Source of the DNA: Vibrio sp. PID17_43
Lineage (GTDB): Bacteria > Pseudomonadota > Gammaproteobacteria > Enterobacterales > Vibrionaceae
Length of the DNA stretch: 64,000 bases
Assembly: GCF_002608565.1 (NCBI RefSeq)
Contig: NZ_LIXM01000002.1
Coordinates: 62,001 to 126,000 of the forward strand
Direction of reading: 5' to 3'
Positions 36,924-47,028 of this stretch are shown here, piece after piece; the first letter of the stretch is position 1, and every line of letters begins with the position of its first letter. Position numbers and translations under genes: made by a program. Below the pieces are notes generated by a model. That model searched no databases. It was not told where the DNA came from and saw only the letters and a program-made list of their open reading frames with translations.

Positions 36924-37742
36924 ATGAATAAAATTGCGCTAACTTTGGCCGCAACGTCAATCACACTTGTAAGCTACTCGGCTATTTCAGCTCAAGAAGG
37001 CGAACATATTCGCCTGGCAACGACAACCAGTACTTACCACTCTGGTCTTTTAGATTACTTACTTCCACAATTTGAAAAGGACACAGGTTACAAAGTCGAT
37101 ATCATCGCAGCAGGTACTGGTAAAGCGCTGAAAATGGGTGAAAACGGCGACGTTGACTTAGTAATCACACACGCACCAAAAGCAGAAAGCGTGTTTGTTG
37201 AGAACGGCTATGGAGTACTTCCGCGCAAACTCATGTACAACGATTTTGTTATCGTAGGCCCTAAATCGGATCCTGCTCAAGTTAACGACGACAAAACGGT
37301 CTTCGAGGTTTTCAAAGAGATTGCTAATAAAGATGCGATCTTCATTTCTCGTGGCGATGATTCAGGTACCCATAAAAAAGAACTGGGTATCTGGGCACAA
37401 ACGAAAATGGAACCTAGCTTTGGAGGCTACCGCAGCGTAGGTCAAGGTATGGGGCCAACGCTAAACATGGCGGCAGAGATGCAAGGTTACACCATGTCAG
37501 ACCGTGGTACATGGTTGGCTTATCAAAATAAGTTGGATCTTGTAATCTTATTCCAAGGGGACAAAGCACTGTTCAACCCATACCAAGTTATTTTGGTGAA
37601 TCCTGAGCGTTACCCAACCATCAATTATCAAGGTGCGAAAGCATTCAGTGATTGGCTGGTTAACCCTCGTGGTCAGGAACTAATTAATAGCTTCCGCCTA
37701 AATGGCAAACCGTTATTTGTCGCAAATGCTGAGAGCCAATAA
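36924..37742 (+). CDS. tupA: TupA, tungstate-binding protein
   Basis: A 272-aa periplasmic protein with signal peptide (cleavage after ISA). The mature N-terminus has the TupA signature LATTTSTYHSGLLDYLLPQFEKDTGY, and later RGDDSGTHKKELGIW and MSDRGTWLAY, which line the tungstate pocket (T-T-T-S, S-G-T-H). TupA binds tungstate with high selectivity over molybdate. First gene of tupABC-mobA-mobB/moeA; a GGAAAGGA ribosome site precedes the start. Confidence 0.94.
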   Translation: MNKIALTLAATSITLVSYSAISAQEGEHIRLATTTSTYHSGLLDYLLPQFEKDTGYKVDIIAAGTGKALKMGENGDVDLVITHAPKAESVFVENGYGVLPRKLMYNDFVIVGPKSDPAQVNDDKTVFEVFKEIANKDAIFISRGDDSGTHKKELGIWAQTKMEPSFGGYRSVGQGMGPTLNMAAEMQGYTMSDRGTWLAYQNKLDLVILFQGDKALFNPYQVILVNPERYPTINYQGAKAFSDWLVNPRGQELINSFRLNGKPLFVANAESQ

Positions 37743-37748
37743 CGCAGT

Positions 37749-38447
37749 ATGAATCTTGCTGATACGACGCTAGAAGCCCTGCGCTTATTAGTGAATTTTG
37801 ATGCAGACCTATGGGAGATCGTTGCGGTCTCCTTTAGTGTTTCTATTACGGCAATATCTTTAGTGGTGTTGCCATCAATCTTGGTGTCTTTCGTTCTCGC
37901 CTACACCGACTTTCGTGGTAAATGGTTTTTGCTGTCGCTCGTAAACACCTTGCAAGCCGTACCGACCGTTGTGATTGGTTTATTGCTTTACATGTTGCTA
38001 TCGCGCGCAGGCCCTTGGGGAGGTTGGCAAATGCTGTTCACCCAGAAGGCCATGATATTGGGTCAAATGATCATCTGTTTCCCCGTGCTAGTGTCGATGA
38101 TGCACGGTGCGTTGCAATCGAGTGATCGCCGCGTTGTTGAAACCGCCATTACGTTAGGCGTATCTATGCCACGTATCGCTACAACTATGATCTGGGAGAC
38201 TCGCTTTCCTATTATGGCAGCGGTCATTGCTGGGTTTTCACGCATCGTAACGGAGGTTGGCTGCTCAATGATGATTGGAGGCAACATTATGGGTGTGACA
38301 CGAAATATACCCACTGCAATTGCATTGGAAAGCAGCAAAGGTGCGTTTGCACAAGGCGTTGCGCTCGGAATTGTATTACTATCGTTAGCGTTAGCGCTGA
38401 ACTTCCTCTTATCAAGCATGAGAGGTAAAGGCTATCTAAGAACATGA
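37749..38447 (+). CDS. tupB: TupB, tungstate ABC permease
   Basis: This 232-aa permease with about five or six membrane helices has the EAA-type loop ETAITLGVSMPRIATTMIWETRFPI that contacts the ATPase, and GFSRIVTEVGCSMMIGGNI typical of TupB/WtpB-like permeases. It follows tupA by 6 bp. Confidence 0.93.
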   Translation: MNLADTTLEALRLLVNFDADLWEIVAVSFSVSITAISLVVLPSILVSFVLAYTDFRGKWFLLSLVNTLQAVPTVVIGLLLYMLLSRAGPWGGWQMLFTQKAMILGQMIICFPVLVSMMHGALQSSDRRVVETAITLGVSMPRIATTMIWETRFPIMAAVIAGFSRIVTEVGCSMMIGGNIMGVTRNIPTAIALESSKGAFAQGVALGIVLLSLALALNFLLSSMRGKGYLRT

Positions 38448-38489
38448 AGCAAGCAATCGACTCGCCTTCAACCCAATATAGGGTGTATT

Positions 38490-39209
38490 ATGACTATTAA
38501 AGTAACCGCCGAGCAATTGTCCATGCGATTTAAGGAACGTGTGCTTTTTCACATCCCTGAACTTGCGATTGGACCAAACGATGCGATTTACCTAAAGGGT
38601 GATAATGGCGTTGGTAAAACGACTCTACTTAAAATCTTAGCAGGCCTCTTGAAAGCGTCGACGGGTAACGTTGTCGCCCCAAAAGATACTTGGTTAAAAA
38701 AATGGACGCGTCGTAGTGGCCGTGTCGATGTTATTTACCTCCATCAGTCTCCTTACCTATTCGATGGCACTGTCTATGACAATGTTGTTTATGGCGTGAA
38801 ATATCAACAAAACACCGCGAATGATAAACGAGCACAAGTCATCAATGCATTACGCATGGTTGGCTTGGAAACTTTAGCTGATGAACATATTTCTGTTTTA
38901 TCTGGCGGGGAAAAGCAACGCGTTGCCATGGCGAGAGCTTGGATACTAAAACCATCGATCCTATTAATGGACGAACCGAGTGCTTCTCTCGATCAAGAAT
39001 CCATTGAACGCCTTGTGGTCATGGCAAAAGATCTGCTTGATCGTGGTTCAAGCCTCGTGATCACAAGTCACCAAGCAAACGCATTGACGGATTTATGTAA
39101 AAAACAGTGGTGGATTAAAGAGAAGACTTTGGTAGAGTCTCCACTGTTGTATGTCATACCAAAAGAAAGATCCCAAGAGAACGCATATGCTTCAGCCAAC
39201 ACAAACTAG
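38490..39209 (+). CDS. tupC: TupC, tungstate ABC ATPase
   Basis: A 239-aa ABC ATPase: Walker [11 protein letters not shown]-loop YLHQSPYLF, signature [15 protein letters not shown], Walker [13 protein letters not shown] and H-loop TSHQ. It powers tungstate uptake through TupB. The last 23 bp overlap the start of mobA, coupling metal uptake to cofactor synthesis. Confidence 0.93.
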   Translation: MTIKVTAEQLSMRFKERVLFHIPELAIGPNDAIYLKGDNGVGKTTLLKILAGLLKASTGNVVAPKDTWLKKWTRRSGRVDVIYLHQSPYLFDGTVYDNVVYGVKYQQNTANDKRAQVINALRMVGLETLADEHISVLSGGEKQRVAMARAWILKPSILLMDEPSASLDQESIERLVVMAKDLLDRGSSLVITSHQANALTDLCKKQWWIKEKTLVESPLLYVIPKERSQENAYASANTN

Positions 39210-39774
39210 TTGGGTCATTTTGGCTGGTGGTCAAGCCAGCCGTATGGGTGGAAAAGATAAAGGTCTGATTGAATTGAGTCAGAAGCCACTCATTGAACAC
39301 GTTATCGAACGTTTATCCCCGCAAACGTCACGCATTCTAATCAATGCAAACCGAAATCACGACGCTTACCGTAAATTTGGCGTCGTATTCAGCGATCAGT
39401 TCAAAGACTATCCTGGTCCGATGGGAGGAATCCACGCAGGCCTAGTTCACGCAGAAACCGAATGGGTTGGCTTTGTGCCATGTGATAGCCCATACATAAA
39501 CGATGATTTGGTTAAGCGTTTCTGCCAAGCGGCGAAGGAAGACAGTGACATTTTGGTTGCACACGATGGCAACTACCAACAGCCCGTTTTTACACTGTAT
39601 AACAAGCGTGTGCTGCCAAAACTGACTGAGTTTTTAGAACGTGGCGATCGTAAGATCATCCTACTCTACAAAGAGTGCAACACCAGTTACGTTGACTTTA
39701 GCGACTCGCCAAACTGTTTCGTCAACCTAAATACTCCTGAAGAACTGGCGCAATTTGGACAACTAGAATCATGA
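39187..39774 (+). CDS. mobA: MobA, molybdenum cofactor guanylyltransferase
   Basis: The 195-aa enzyme (start ATG 39187, [15 protein letters not shown]) has the nucleotidyltransferase loop [25 protein letters not shown] and FVPCDSPYI. It attaches GMP to molybdopterin to make the guanine dinucleotide form used by formate dehydrogenase. An in-frame start 36 bp upstream is unlikely since it would lie deeper within tupC. The stop overlaps the next start (ATGA). Confidence 0.94.
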   Translation: MLQPTQTSWVILAGGQASRMGGKDKGLIELSQKPLIEHVIERLSPQTSRILINANRNHDAYRKFGVVFSDQFKDYPGPMGGIHAGLVHAETEWVGFVPCDSPYINDDLVKRFCQAAKEDSDILVAHDGNYQQPVFTLYNKRVLPKLTEFLERGDRKIILLYKECNTSYVDFSDSPNCFVNLNTPEELAQFGQLES

Positions 39775-41549
39775 AACACACGCTAAACATCCCTATTCTC
39801 GGTTTTGCTGCCTACTCTGGTACAGGCAAAACCACTTTGCTTGAAGCATTACTTCCAAAGTTGACCGATGCAGGTCTTCGCATCGGTATGCTGAAACACG
39901 CGCACCACAACTTTGATGTTGACCAACCAGGCAAAGACAGCCACCGCTTACGCAAAGCCGGCGCATCACAAATGCTGATCTCGTCTCGTAACCGTTATGC
40001 TTTAATGACAGAAACGCCTGAATCGGAATCAGAATTCGATTACTTACTGACGCGCTTTGATCAAGATAAACTCGATGTGGTTTTAGTTGAGGGCTGCAAA
40101 AACATTGCTTTTCCTAAAATCGAATTGCATCGTGAAGAAGTGGGCAAACCTTGGCTTTACCCGCATGATGAAAACATCATCGCGGTTGCATCAGACAGTG
40201 CCACGTTAGATTCTGAACTGCCACAAATGAACATCAACGATCTCGATGCCATCGCTCAGTTCGTTCTTCAATATGTTCAAACGGCGAATGCGCCAAAGAT
40301 CAAAGAGAAAGAAGCCGCTTGTTGCGACACACTCTCACCAGCTTTTCTTTCTGTGGTTCAAGGACAAGAAAAGATCCTGTCTTTGGTTAATACCGTTACA
40401 GACACAGAAGCATGCAAGATTGAAGATGCGTACGGTCGTGTGCTAGCAGACCACGTTGTGTCTCCTGTGAACGTTCCGCAATACACCAACTCAGCGATGG
40501 ACGGTTACGCGATCCGTGGCGATGACGTTGAGCGCGACAACTACCAAGTGGTTGCTGAAGTACTCGCAGGTCACGCTTATGACCAAGCTCTTGAAGTTGG
40601 TCAAGCGGTGAAGATAATGACAGGTGCCCCAATGCCTATCAATGGCGACACTGTAATAATGCGTGAACAAGCTTCGCAAGACGGTGATGTGGTCACGTTT
40701 AATGGTGCGAGTATTAAGGCGGGCCAAAACGTTCGCCAAGCGGGTGAAGACTTAGAATTTGGTAGCAACGTGTTTACCGCAGGGACTCGACTCGCCTCTC
40801 CCGAGATGGGCATGATTGCGTCTCTTGGTTTTGGTAACGCGCATGTATTCCGCAAGTTGAAAGTCGCGGTATTCTCTACCGGTGACGAAGTTCAAGCGCC
40901 CGGAACCGAGCAAAAGCCGAACTCTATCTACGATTCAAACCGTTTTACCATTATGGGCATGCTGGAAAAACTAGGCTGTGAAATTTTGGATTTCGGTATT
41001 CTAGAAGACAACGAACAGCGAATGATTGACGCGCTAGAAAACGCCTCTTCACAAGCAGACGTGGTAATGACCTCTGGTGGTGTATCGGTTGGCGATGCCG
41101 ATTACATCAAGCTTGCATTGGACAAGCTTGGTCAGATTGATTTCTGGCGCATCAATATGCGTCCGGGTCGCCCACTGGCGTTTGGCCAGATCAATAACAA
41201 GCCTTTCTTTGGTCTTCCAGGTAACCCTGTTGCTGTGATGGTGTCATTCATTAACTTTGTTGAGCCAGCGCTGCGTAAGATGCAAGGCGAACAAGGCTGG
41301 AAACCACTTAAAGTCAGCGCCATTGCCACAGAAAATCTACGCTCTCGCCAAGGTCGTACCGAATTTAGCCGCGGTATCTACGAGCTAGATGAAACAGGTC
41401 GCCTAACGGTTCGCACAACGGGAAAGCAAGGCTCAGGCATTCTGCGCTCTATGAGTGAAGCAAACTGTCTTATCGAGATCTCCCCTGCTGTCGACACAGT
41501 AAAAGCGGGAGAAAGCGTGACAATTATTCCACTTCAAGGCAGAATCTAA
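39771..41549 (+). CDS. MobB-MoeA fusion protein
   Basis: This 592-aa protein joins two enzymes. Residues 1-170 are MobB: P-loop [43 protein letters not shown] and VLVEGCKN. Residues about 190-592 are Moe[48 protein letters not shown] and [13 protein letters not shown]. MoeA inserts the metal into adenylylated molybdopterin; MobB assists MobA. Fusion places metal insertion and nucleotide attachment on one polypeptide, directly downstream of tungstate uptake. Confidence 0.95.
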   Translation: MKHTLNIPILGFAAYSGTGKTTLLEALLPKLTDAGLRIGMLKHAHHNFDVDQPGKDSHRLRKAGASQMLISSRNRYALMTETPESESEFDYLLTRFDQDKLDVVLVEGCKNIAFPKIELHREEVGKPWLYPHDENIIAVASDSATLDSELPQMNINDLDAIAQFVLQYVQTANAPKIKEKEAACCDTLSPAFLSVVQGQEKILSLVNTVTDTEACKIEDAYGRVLADHVVSPVNVPQYTNSAMDGYAIRGDDVERDNYQVVAEVLAGHAYDQALEVGQAVKIMTGAPMPINGDTVIMREQASQDGDVVTFNGASIKAGQNVRQAGEDLEFGSNVFTAGTRLASPEMGMIASLGFGNAHVFRKLKVAVFSTGDEVQAPGTEQKPNSIYDSNRFTIMGMLEKLGCEILDFGILEDNEQRMIDALENASSQADVVMTSGGVSVGDADYIKLALDKLGQIDFWRINMRPGRPLAFGQINNKPFFGLPGNPVAVMVSFINFVEPALRKMQGEQGWKPLKVSAIATENLRSRQGRTEFSRGIYELDETGRLTVRTTGKQGSGILRSMSEANCLIEISPAVDTVKAGESVTIIPLQGRI

Positions 41550-41621
41550 GCCAAAATCAGCATTCAAAGGTCAGCGAGTCTGACCTTTGTCTATCACAGA
41601 AAACCTTTCAGAGAGACAGCT

Positions 41622-41888
41622 ATGGCTCGCACCATTCTTTATACATACAAAGATCAAGACAAAGAACTGACGTTCTCTTACCAGCAGCACCACAATATTC
41701 ATGAAGCGGTAGCAGAAGCGGAAGGCATCGATATATCTGAATACCTAAAGATGGAACAGCAAATCGAAGCGATTTCTGACACAAAAGCGGTACGTAACTA
41801 CCGTGACAACCACTTTAGAAAGCTTGGCTTCACTAAAATTACTCTGGCTCAAAAAGAAAACTTGGGCGTCGGTAAAAAGAACAAATAA
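41622..41888 (+). CDS. DUF2960 protein
   Basis: An 88-aa cytoplasmic protein (MARTILYTYKDQDKELTFSY..HEAVAEAEGIDISEYLKMEQQI...FRKLGFTKI) that matches the vibrio/shewanella DUF2960 family. It is basic at the C-terminus and has no catalytic motif. It has its own GAGAGACAGCT ribosome site and a terminator, so it is a single-gene or end-of-operon unit. Function unknown. Confidence 0.8.
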   Translation: MARTILYTYKDQDKELTFSYQQHHNIHEAVAEAEGIDISEYLKMEQQIEAISDTKAVRNYRDNHFRKLGFTKITLAQKENLGVGKKNK

Positions 41889-41910
41889 GCCAAGCTACAC
41901 AGACCAAAAC

Positions 41911-41938
41911 AAAAACTCGCTATTCGTCGCGAGTTTTT
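41911..41938 (+). terminator. Terminator after the DUF2960 gene
   Basis: A 10-bp stem AAAAACTCGC / GCGAGTTTTT with an 8-nt loop and T-run. Confidence 0.9.
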
Positions 41939-41970
41939 TATACATGTTCTTTTTGTTCGTTCTCTATAAA

Positions 41971-42009
41971 TAAAAAGCCCCGTTTCACCTTAACAGGAAA
42001 CGAGGCTTT
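41971..42009 (-). terminator. Terminator after nagK
   Basis: On the minus strand a 13-bp stem with one mismatch (AAAGCC.CGTTTC / GAAACG.GGCTTT) is followed by TTTTTATTT. Confidence 0.85.
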
Positions 42010-42054
42010 CAATGCTGGTCTTATGTGTTTTCGCGTAACGAAAACTCAGACGAT

Positions 42055-42963
42055 CTATTTAATGTTTAGGAACGCAGCGCCACGTACGCCGCCAGAATCA
42101 CCGTGTTTCGCTTTGATGATCTTCGGACATTTCGCTACAGAAAGCAGGTACTTAGGAATGCGTTTTGGCATCTCTTCATAAATCAGTTCGAAGTTAGATA
42201 GGCCCCCACCTAATACCACTACATGGGGGTCATTCGCGGTAAATAGGTTCGCAAAGCAAATCGCAAGAAACTCCATAAAGCGTTCAACATGCTCAACAGC
42301 TTTTGCTTCGCCTTCTGCATGAGCTTTGATGATATCGATCGCCTTCTTCTCTTCACCATAGTAATGCGCATAAAGCAGCTCGAAACCACGACCAGATAAG
42401 TAGCTGTCTAGACAGCCTTTCTTGCCACAACCACACCCAAGCAAAGGAGCGTTGTCACCAAGATGGAACCAAGCGTCAAGAGGAAGGCGAGTATGGCCCA
42501 CCTCACCTGCCACGTGGTTACGACCAGAGAACACTTTACCTTCAAAGATAAAGCCGCCACCAAAACCTGTACCGAGTATCAGTCCAAGTACTGATGGTTC
42601 GTTTTGAAGATCTTCGTCCCATGCTTCAGACAGTGCGAAACAGTTCGCGTCGTTCTCAATTTTTACTGAGCGACCGATTTTCGCTTCAAGATCGGCGCGA
42701 AGTGGTTTGCCTTTCGCTGCAGGTACGTTTACCGTAAGCACCGTTGCATCATCGGCAGCTTCCATACCCGGAAGACCTAGGCCAATTCTACCTTCGCAAC
42801 TAAACTCAGCATCGTATTTGTTTACTAGGCCAGCAATGGTTTCTACTAACAAATCGTAGTTATCTGTTGGTGTTGGTACGCGCTCGGTTGCGACACGTTC
42901 AAGTTTTTCGTTAAACGCACCAAACTCAATTTTAGTGCCACCGACATCAAAGCCGTAATACAT
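42055..42963 (-). CDS. nagK: NagK, N-acetylglucosamine kinase
   Basis: A 302-aa ROK-family sugar kinase starting at ATG 42963 ([15 protein letters not shown]). It has the phosphate-binding DVGGTK, catalytic-region [27 protein letters not shown], and the ROK zinc motif [17 protein letters not shown]. It phosphorylates free GlcNAc (for example from wall or chitin turnover) to GlcNAc-6-P. Collinear with E. coli NagK. Single-gene unit with terminator. Confidence 0.94.
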   Translation of the reverse strand: MYYGFDVGGTKIEFGAFNEKLERVATERVPTPTDNYDLLVETIAGLVNKYDAEFSCEGRIGLGLPGMEAADDATVLTVNVPAAKGKPLRADLEAKIGRSVKIENDANCFALSEAWDEDLQNEPSVLGLILGTGFGGGFIFEGKVFSGRNHVAGEVGHTRLPLDAWFHLGDNAPLLGCGCGKKGCLDSYLSGRGFELLYAHYYGEEKKAIDIIKAHAEGEAKAVEHVERFMEFLAICFANLFTANDPHVVVLGGGLSNFELIYEEMPKRIPKYLLSVAKCPKIIKAKHGDSGGVRGAAFLNIK

Positions 42964-43125
42964 GCGATTCTCTCCTAAAATGCTCAACCGACTCCCAAAA
43001 AATAGTTAATGGAGTCAAACTTTAAACATTATCCATATCTGTACGCCTGCAAACCGTGACCCAATCCAGATTTATCCTCTCGTTCAAGCCAGTTGCACAA
43101 CAAGCCACCAACAAAAGTTCATTCC

Positions 43126-43881
43126 TTAGAGTGAGCTCTCGATTTTCGCCCATTCCTTGAAACGTTTCAGCTGTGGTCTTGTGTGATCGGTTTTAATGCG
43201 TGTTTTCGTCAGCATGTAGGTTTCACGGAAGGCTTCAAACCACAATTGCAAACACTCTGAAGCTTGCTCTTCTCCCGCTTGTTTGAATACTAACGTCGCC
43301 ACTTCTGCCGTAGATAGATGCTGCTCATTGTCTGAGCGACGCATAATGTATTCAGACAGTGATTCCGGCTCAATAGAAAGCACAGGCAAAGATTTAAGAA
43401 ACTCTGAGCGGCGGAAGATCTTACGCGCTTCGCGCCAACTGCCATCGATGAAGATCAACAACCATTTTTTGTCCGAGCCATCGGATACCTTAAGACGCTC
43501 TGGATTCAAACCGTCCAATAAACGCTCGGGTTCATCCACATAGTCTGCTGGGAAAACAACGACAGGTTGATAAGCGTCGTTCTTTAGTAGCGCCAGCATT
43601 TCTTGAGAAGGTTCCGTACGATTCCATTGATACACGTAGGTCTCTTGAATCGTATCAGCAATAAGACGGCCCGTATTACTTGGCTTGAACACTTCATTTT
43701 CCGATACAATCAGCATACACGCGATATTAGATTCGATGTTCGGTTGAATATCGCACAAACAAAATGACTCAGAAACCTGACAATATGGGCAGCGAACCAC
43801 TTTACAACCACGAGCGTTGAACGGCTTTGTTGAGATAGATTGACGGTACTGGTATAAACGATGGAAAGCGTGAATTCTCAT
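43126..43881 (-). CDS. DTW-domain protein (tRNA-uridine aminocarboxypropyltransferase-like, TapT/YfiP)
   Basis: The 251-aa protein has an N-terminal zinc-type cluster (CPYCQVSESFCLCDI) and a core with FIDGSWREARKIFRRSEFL, the DTW-motif position. Family members make acp3U in tRNA from S-adenosylmethionine. The motif reads DGSW rather than DTW in this protein, a variant also known within the TapT branch. The first residues (MRIHAFHRLYQYR) may be an extension. Gene stands alone. Confidence 0.82.
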   Translation of the reverse strand: MRIHAFHRLYQYRQSISTKPFNARGCKVVRCPYCQVSESFCLCDIQPNIESNIACMLIVSENEVFKPSNTGRLIADTIQETYVYQWNRTEPSQEMLALLKNDAYQPVVVFPADYVDEPERLLDGLNPERLKVSDGSDKKWLLIFIDGSWREARKIFRRSEFLKSLPVLSIEPESLSEYIMRRSDNEQHLSTAEVATLVFKQAGEEQASECLQLWFEAFRETYMLTKTRIKTDHTRPQLKRFKEWAKIESSL

Positions 43882-43993
43882 GAATGAAAAATGCCAGTTA
43901 AAAAGTAGAGCGCGATTCTACTTCTATCCCCTAGCAACCTCAAGGCAATGAACTTAGCCAATATCAGTCGGACAATGATACAGGGAGTAACCA

Positions 43994-44794
43994 ATGACAG
44001 AACTCGTGATTAATGCCCCATCTTGGTTTAGGCTTAGCATCTTTATTGCGGTGTTACTACTTTGTACGATTTGGGAAAACAAACTGCCTAGAAGAGTGCT
44101 CACTGTGCCGCGCTGGTTTCGCTGGATCAACAACCTTTCTTTAGCTGCGTTAAATAGCGCGACCATTATTTTACTCATGCCAATGGTGGCGTTTCAAGCT
44201 GCCATTATTGCCAACGATAAACAATGGGGTTTATTACACCAGCTTGCTTTACCCGATTGGCTAGCCAGCTTTATTGCAATTATGTTGCTCGATCTGATCA
44301 TTTACCTTCAACATCTCTCGTTTCATCGCTTCAAGCCATTGTGGAAACTCCATCGCATGCATCACGCAGATTTAGATGTGGATGTTACAACAAGTACGCG
44401 CTTCCACCCGATTGAAATTATCCTTTCAATGATCGTAAAAATCGCCGCTGTGTTTGCTATGGGTGTCTCACCCTTTGCCATCGTGGTGTTTGAGATCGTA
44501 CTTAATGCAAGTGCGATGTTCAATCACAGCAATGCTAAACTGCCTCTTTCTATTGACGCAATACTCCGTAAGTTTGTTGTGACACCAGATATGCATCGCG
44601 TACACCACTCCATAATCGTCAAAGAAACTCACTCGAATTTTGGATTTTTCCTGTCCGTTTGGGATCGCTGGTTTAATACTTACCGCGCACAGCCAGAGCT
44701 AGGGCATAAAAATATGGTGATAGGCGTGCCTGAAATTCGTGATTATCAAGAACAACGTTTGGATAAGTTAATCACTCAACCGTTTCGTTATTGA
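43994..44794 (+). CDS. Sterol desaturase / fatty acid hydroxylase family membrane protein
   Basis: This 266-aa protein has four or more membrane helices and the histidine boxes of the family: HRFKPLWKLHRMHH, and FNHSN, and DMHRVHHSI, which bind a di-iron centre. Substrates of bacterial members vary (lipids, carotenoids); none can be assigned. GGGAG lies 8 nt before the start. It is monocistronic. Confidence 0.85.
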   Translation: MTELVINAPSWFRLSIFIAVLLLCTIWENKLPRRVLTVPRWFRWINNLSLAALNSATIILLMPMVAFQAAIIANDKQWGLLHQLALPDWLASFIAIMLLDLIIYLQHLSFHRFKPLWKLHRMHHADLDVDVTTSTRFHPIEIILSMIVKIAAVFAMGVSPFAIVVFEIVLNASAMFNHSNAKLPLSIDAILRKFVVTPDMHRVHHSIIVKETHSNFGFFLSVWDRWFNTYRAQPELGHKNMVIGVPEIRDYQEQRLDKLITQPFRY

Positions 44795-44813
44795 CTTGAA
44801 CTCAGATTTACAA

Positions 44814-44845
44814 GAAAAAGGTCGTCATGAAAGTCATGATCGGCC
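44814..44845 (-). terminator. Probable terminator of the small membrane-protein genes
   Basis: On the minus strand, GGCCGATCATGA pairs imperfectly (one bulge) with TCATGACGACC, followed by TTTTTC. Confidence 0.5.
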
Positions 44846-44875
44846 ACTTTTGAATATTTTATCGGGTATGTGATT

Positions 44876-45097
44876 TTAAACGCTTATTGACTGACGCTTC
44901 TTGTTCGACTGTGTTATGCCAACAAATAAACCAACAATACCGAAGATAATCGCCGCTATTGTGGTCATGCGAATGTCTTGTTGATGACTTATTGACTTAT
45001 ACAGAAACGCAATGCAAAAAAAAGACAGCGCTAAAGCTGAAACCAGTAAGCGCTGCAAAAAAATTCCGAAACTCATGAGCTCCTTAACGTTGTTCAT
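44876..45097 (-). CDS. Small two-helix membrane protein
   Basis: A 73-aa product (MNNVKELMSFGIFLQRL..) starting at ATG 45097 behind AAGGA (7-nt spacing). Two hydrophobic segments (VSALALSFFCIAFLY and TTIAAIIFGIVGLFVGI) are separated by a short polar loop; the C-terminus is basic. No family recognised. It follows the 126-aa membrane-protein gene by 28 bp on the same strand. Confidence 0.6.
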   Translation of the reverse strand: MNNVKELMSFGIFLQRLLVSALALSFFCIAFLYKSISHQQDIRMTTIAAIIFGIVGLFVGITQSNKKRQSISV

Positions 45098-45125
45098 AAC
45101 GAATCCTTGTTGAGAAATATCAGTG

Positions 45126-45506
45126 TTAGCGGAATATATGGCGAGAGTGGCGGGCCTTTTGAGAATTCCACAGCCAAATAGACACACCAATTGAAAATCC
45201 AAGCAGTAGTGTTTGCCACTGTAAAAGACGACTGCTTTCTAATACATCAAGGACGTAGTATGCATACGAGTTGAAAGCAACTTTGCTAAGCAGAATAAAG
45301 ATCATTAATACGATCCCTGAACGGCGATGTGTAATCAACAGGTACACTGCCAGTAAACTAAATAGCCCTAAAGCACTCCAATATGCGTTCAACCAGCCCG
45401 GAGCAAAGTTATAAGGTAAAAAACCGTCGATAATGTTGTCATAGATGTGGATAACACCACTGAAAGTGAGGTAAAGGCATAGGAGAAACACCACGAACTT
45501 ATCCAT
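45126..45506 (-). CDS. Hypothetical four-helix membrane protein
   Basis: A 126-aa protein with four predicted helices (FVVFLLCLYLTFSGVIHIYD, SALGLFSLLAVYLLI, GIVLMIFILLSKVAFNSYAYY, LLGFSIGVSIWLW) and a short basic tail. No motif identifies a function. Probably co-transcribed with the next small membrane protein. Confidence 0.65.
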   Translation of the reverse strand: MDKFVVFLLCLYLTFSGVIHIYDNIIDGFLPYNFAPGWLNAYWSALGLFSLLAVYLLITHRRSGIVLMIFILLSKVAFNSYAYYVLDVLESSRLLQWQTLLLGFSIGVSIWLWNSQKARHSRHIFR

Positions 45507-45765
45507 TTCCCTTCCTTATCTTAATGAATGCGCAAAGCATATATAAATGGGCAAAATATTAATAATTTGATGTGTATTTTTGAGAGCAAGAAAGCTTTTA
45601 TTCGACACGTGAAGTGTTCGAAATTTACGCTTTGATCCGTTTCGCATTATCCTTTTCTATAAGTATAGTGTTTGCTATAGCTATTCGTCTCATTCAAACC
45701 GTCTGATTCTTAAATGAATTGGAACGTGGTTACTGAATGGCTCCCATGTTGCCTAACCTCTAGAA

Positions 45766-46218
45766 TTAAGAATTGATAAATACAAAGTTCATTGAAGGAG
45801 GAAAAGTAAAATCGACCGAACTTCGGAACCCTCTTAACCATAAACCATCTTCTAGATTTCTGATATAGATACCCCGCGGATAACTTTCATCTTCTGAAAT
45901 TGGTGAGGAATCAACAGCCAGGTACTCCCCTAGACAGAGCGCAAGATCTTGTAATCGCAGATATAGCGTGAATTCAATTGGACATACCGATAATCCACAT
46001 TGCTTCATTTTTTGGATGAGTTCGTCAAGTATCGCACCAAAATAAAGGCCAAATTCAAACGGTGTTTTGATCGTTACCTTGATGATTTCAGCTTGCCTAG
46101 AAACATGAACGGCACCATCTTCCAGTAACTGCTGCGCAAACAGGTTCATTTTGACGTCATTTTTTGACAGACGTTTGAGCGATGATGCAGTTGTGTCTCC
46201 GCCAACTTCGAGCCTCAT
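45766..46218 (-). CDS. Hypothetical protein coupled to a Nudix hydrolase
   Basis: A 150-aa soluble protein I do not recognise. It has an alpha/beta pattern, two cysteines (CGLSVCP) and no signal. Its ATG is inside the stop of the Nudix gene (ATGA overlap) with AAGGAG upstream, so the two are translationally coupled and likely act together. Confidence 0.65.
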   Translation of the reverse strand: MRLEVGGDTTASSLKRLSKNDVKMNLFAQQLLEDGAVHVSRQAEIIKVTIKTPFEFGLYFGAILDELIQKMKQCGLSVCPIEFTLYLRLQDLALCLGEYLAVDSSPISEDESYPRGIYIRNLEDGLWLRGFRSSVDFTFPPSMNFVFINS

Positions 46219-46628
46219 TTTAGATCTCCTTGGCTAATCATTTGTCTCACTTTCACCAATGCCCTTTGAAAGACTGGATGAGCTTTTGATGAAATATCTT
46301 TGTTTATATCGTGCCAAAAGAATGCAAAGTCGTGCCCTCCATCATCAAGGGTGTGAAACAGCCATTGTTCGGGTAATTCGCCACAAATACACAATACAAA
46401 ATGCCAAGTTTGGTTTTGAAAGTCACTTTGCCACTGACATAAATAACGCGATTCCAGCACTTGTCGGATCCCCGACTCTTCCTCAAGCTCTCTCCTAGCA
46501 GCCCTCAGTAAATCCTGATCAAACTTCTCAACCGTTCCTTTTACTAGTTGCACGCCAGCCAGTGGATGTTCAAACAATAATATTTCGCGATTTTCATTCC
46601 GAAAAACAATAGGACAGACTTTATTCAT
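46215..46628 (-). CDS. Nudix hydrolase
   Basis: A 137-aa Nudix-fold protein (start ATG 46628). The Nudix box reads GTVEKFDQDLLRAARRELEEESGI: the RELEEESGI half is canonical, but the first half is one residue longer than G-x5-E-x7-RE and lacks the usual first glutamate. It should hydrolyse a nucleoside diphosphate derivative; substrate unknown. Confidence 0.82.
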   Translation of the reverse strand: MNKVCPIVFRNENREILLFEHPLAGVQLVKGTVEKFDQDLLRAARRELEEESGIRQVLESRYLCQWQSDFQNQTWHFVLCICGELPEQWLFHTLDDGGHDFAFFWHDINKDISSKAHPVFQRALVKVRQMISQGDLK

Positions 46629-47028
46629 CACCGAACGATTCCTTCCACTGGCGTAATATGAACTTAACTTTTCGAGATTGAATTACAACCATTAAAACAT
46701 GTGAGCCACTCTTATTTGCATTAAGTTGTTAACAATATATTTACGTATTTGGACGCGAGAAGTCAGAGATCCGATAGCGAAGTGTGATTGAATTCCAAAT
46801 AACGAAAATTCATACTCGATTTGCATCATTGTTTGGAAATTTAAGACAGGAAAAGTAATAACTATTGCGGCGATAGTTAAAAATCTTAAACTGAGACCCT
46901 GAGGCAATGAATACCAGCGGCATAGCCATTTTAACAGTCCAACAAAAGAGACTATCATGAGGTTCGCTGTACACATTTATTGCTCAAATATTTCCGTTAA
47001 GAAGCCGAAAGGAAGGCAGGTGAATGTT
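46629..47028. other. 400-bp region before the NlpC/P60 gene
   Basis: AT-rich. A leftward 88-codon frame (46958 to 46692, starting MIVSFVGLLKWLC and containing hydrophobic segments) could encode a small membrane protein, but it has no recognised family and no clear ribosome site; I leave it unannotated. Promoters of the divergent Nudix and NlpC/P60 genes must be here. Confidence 0.4.
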
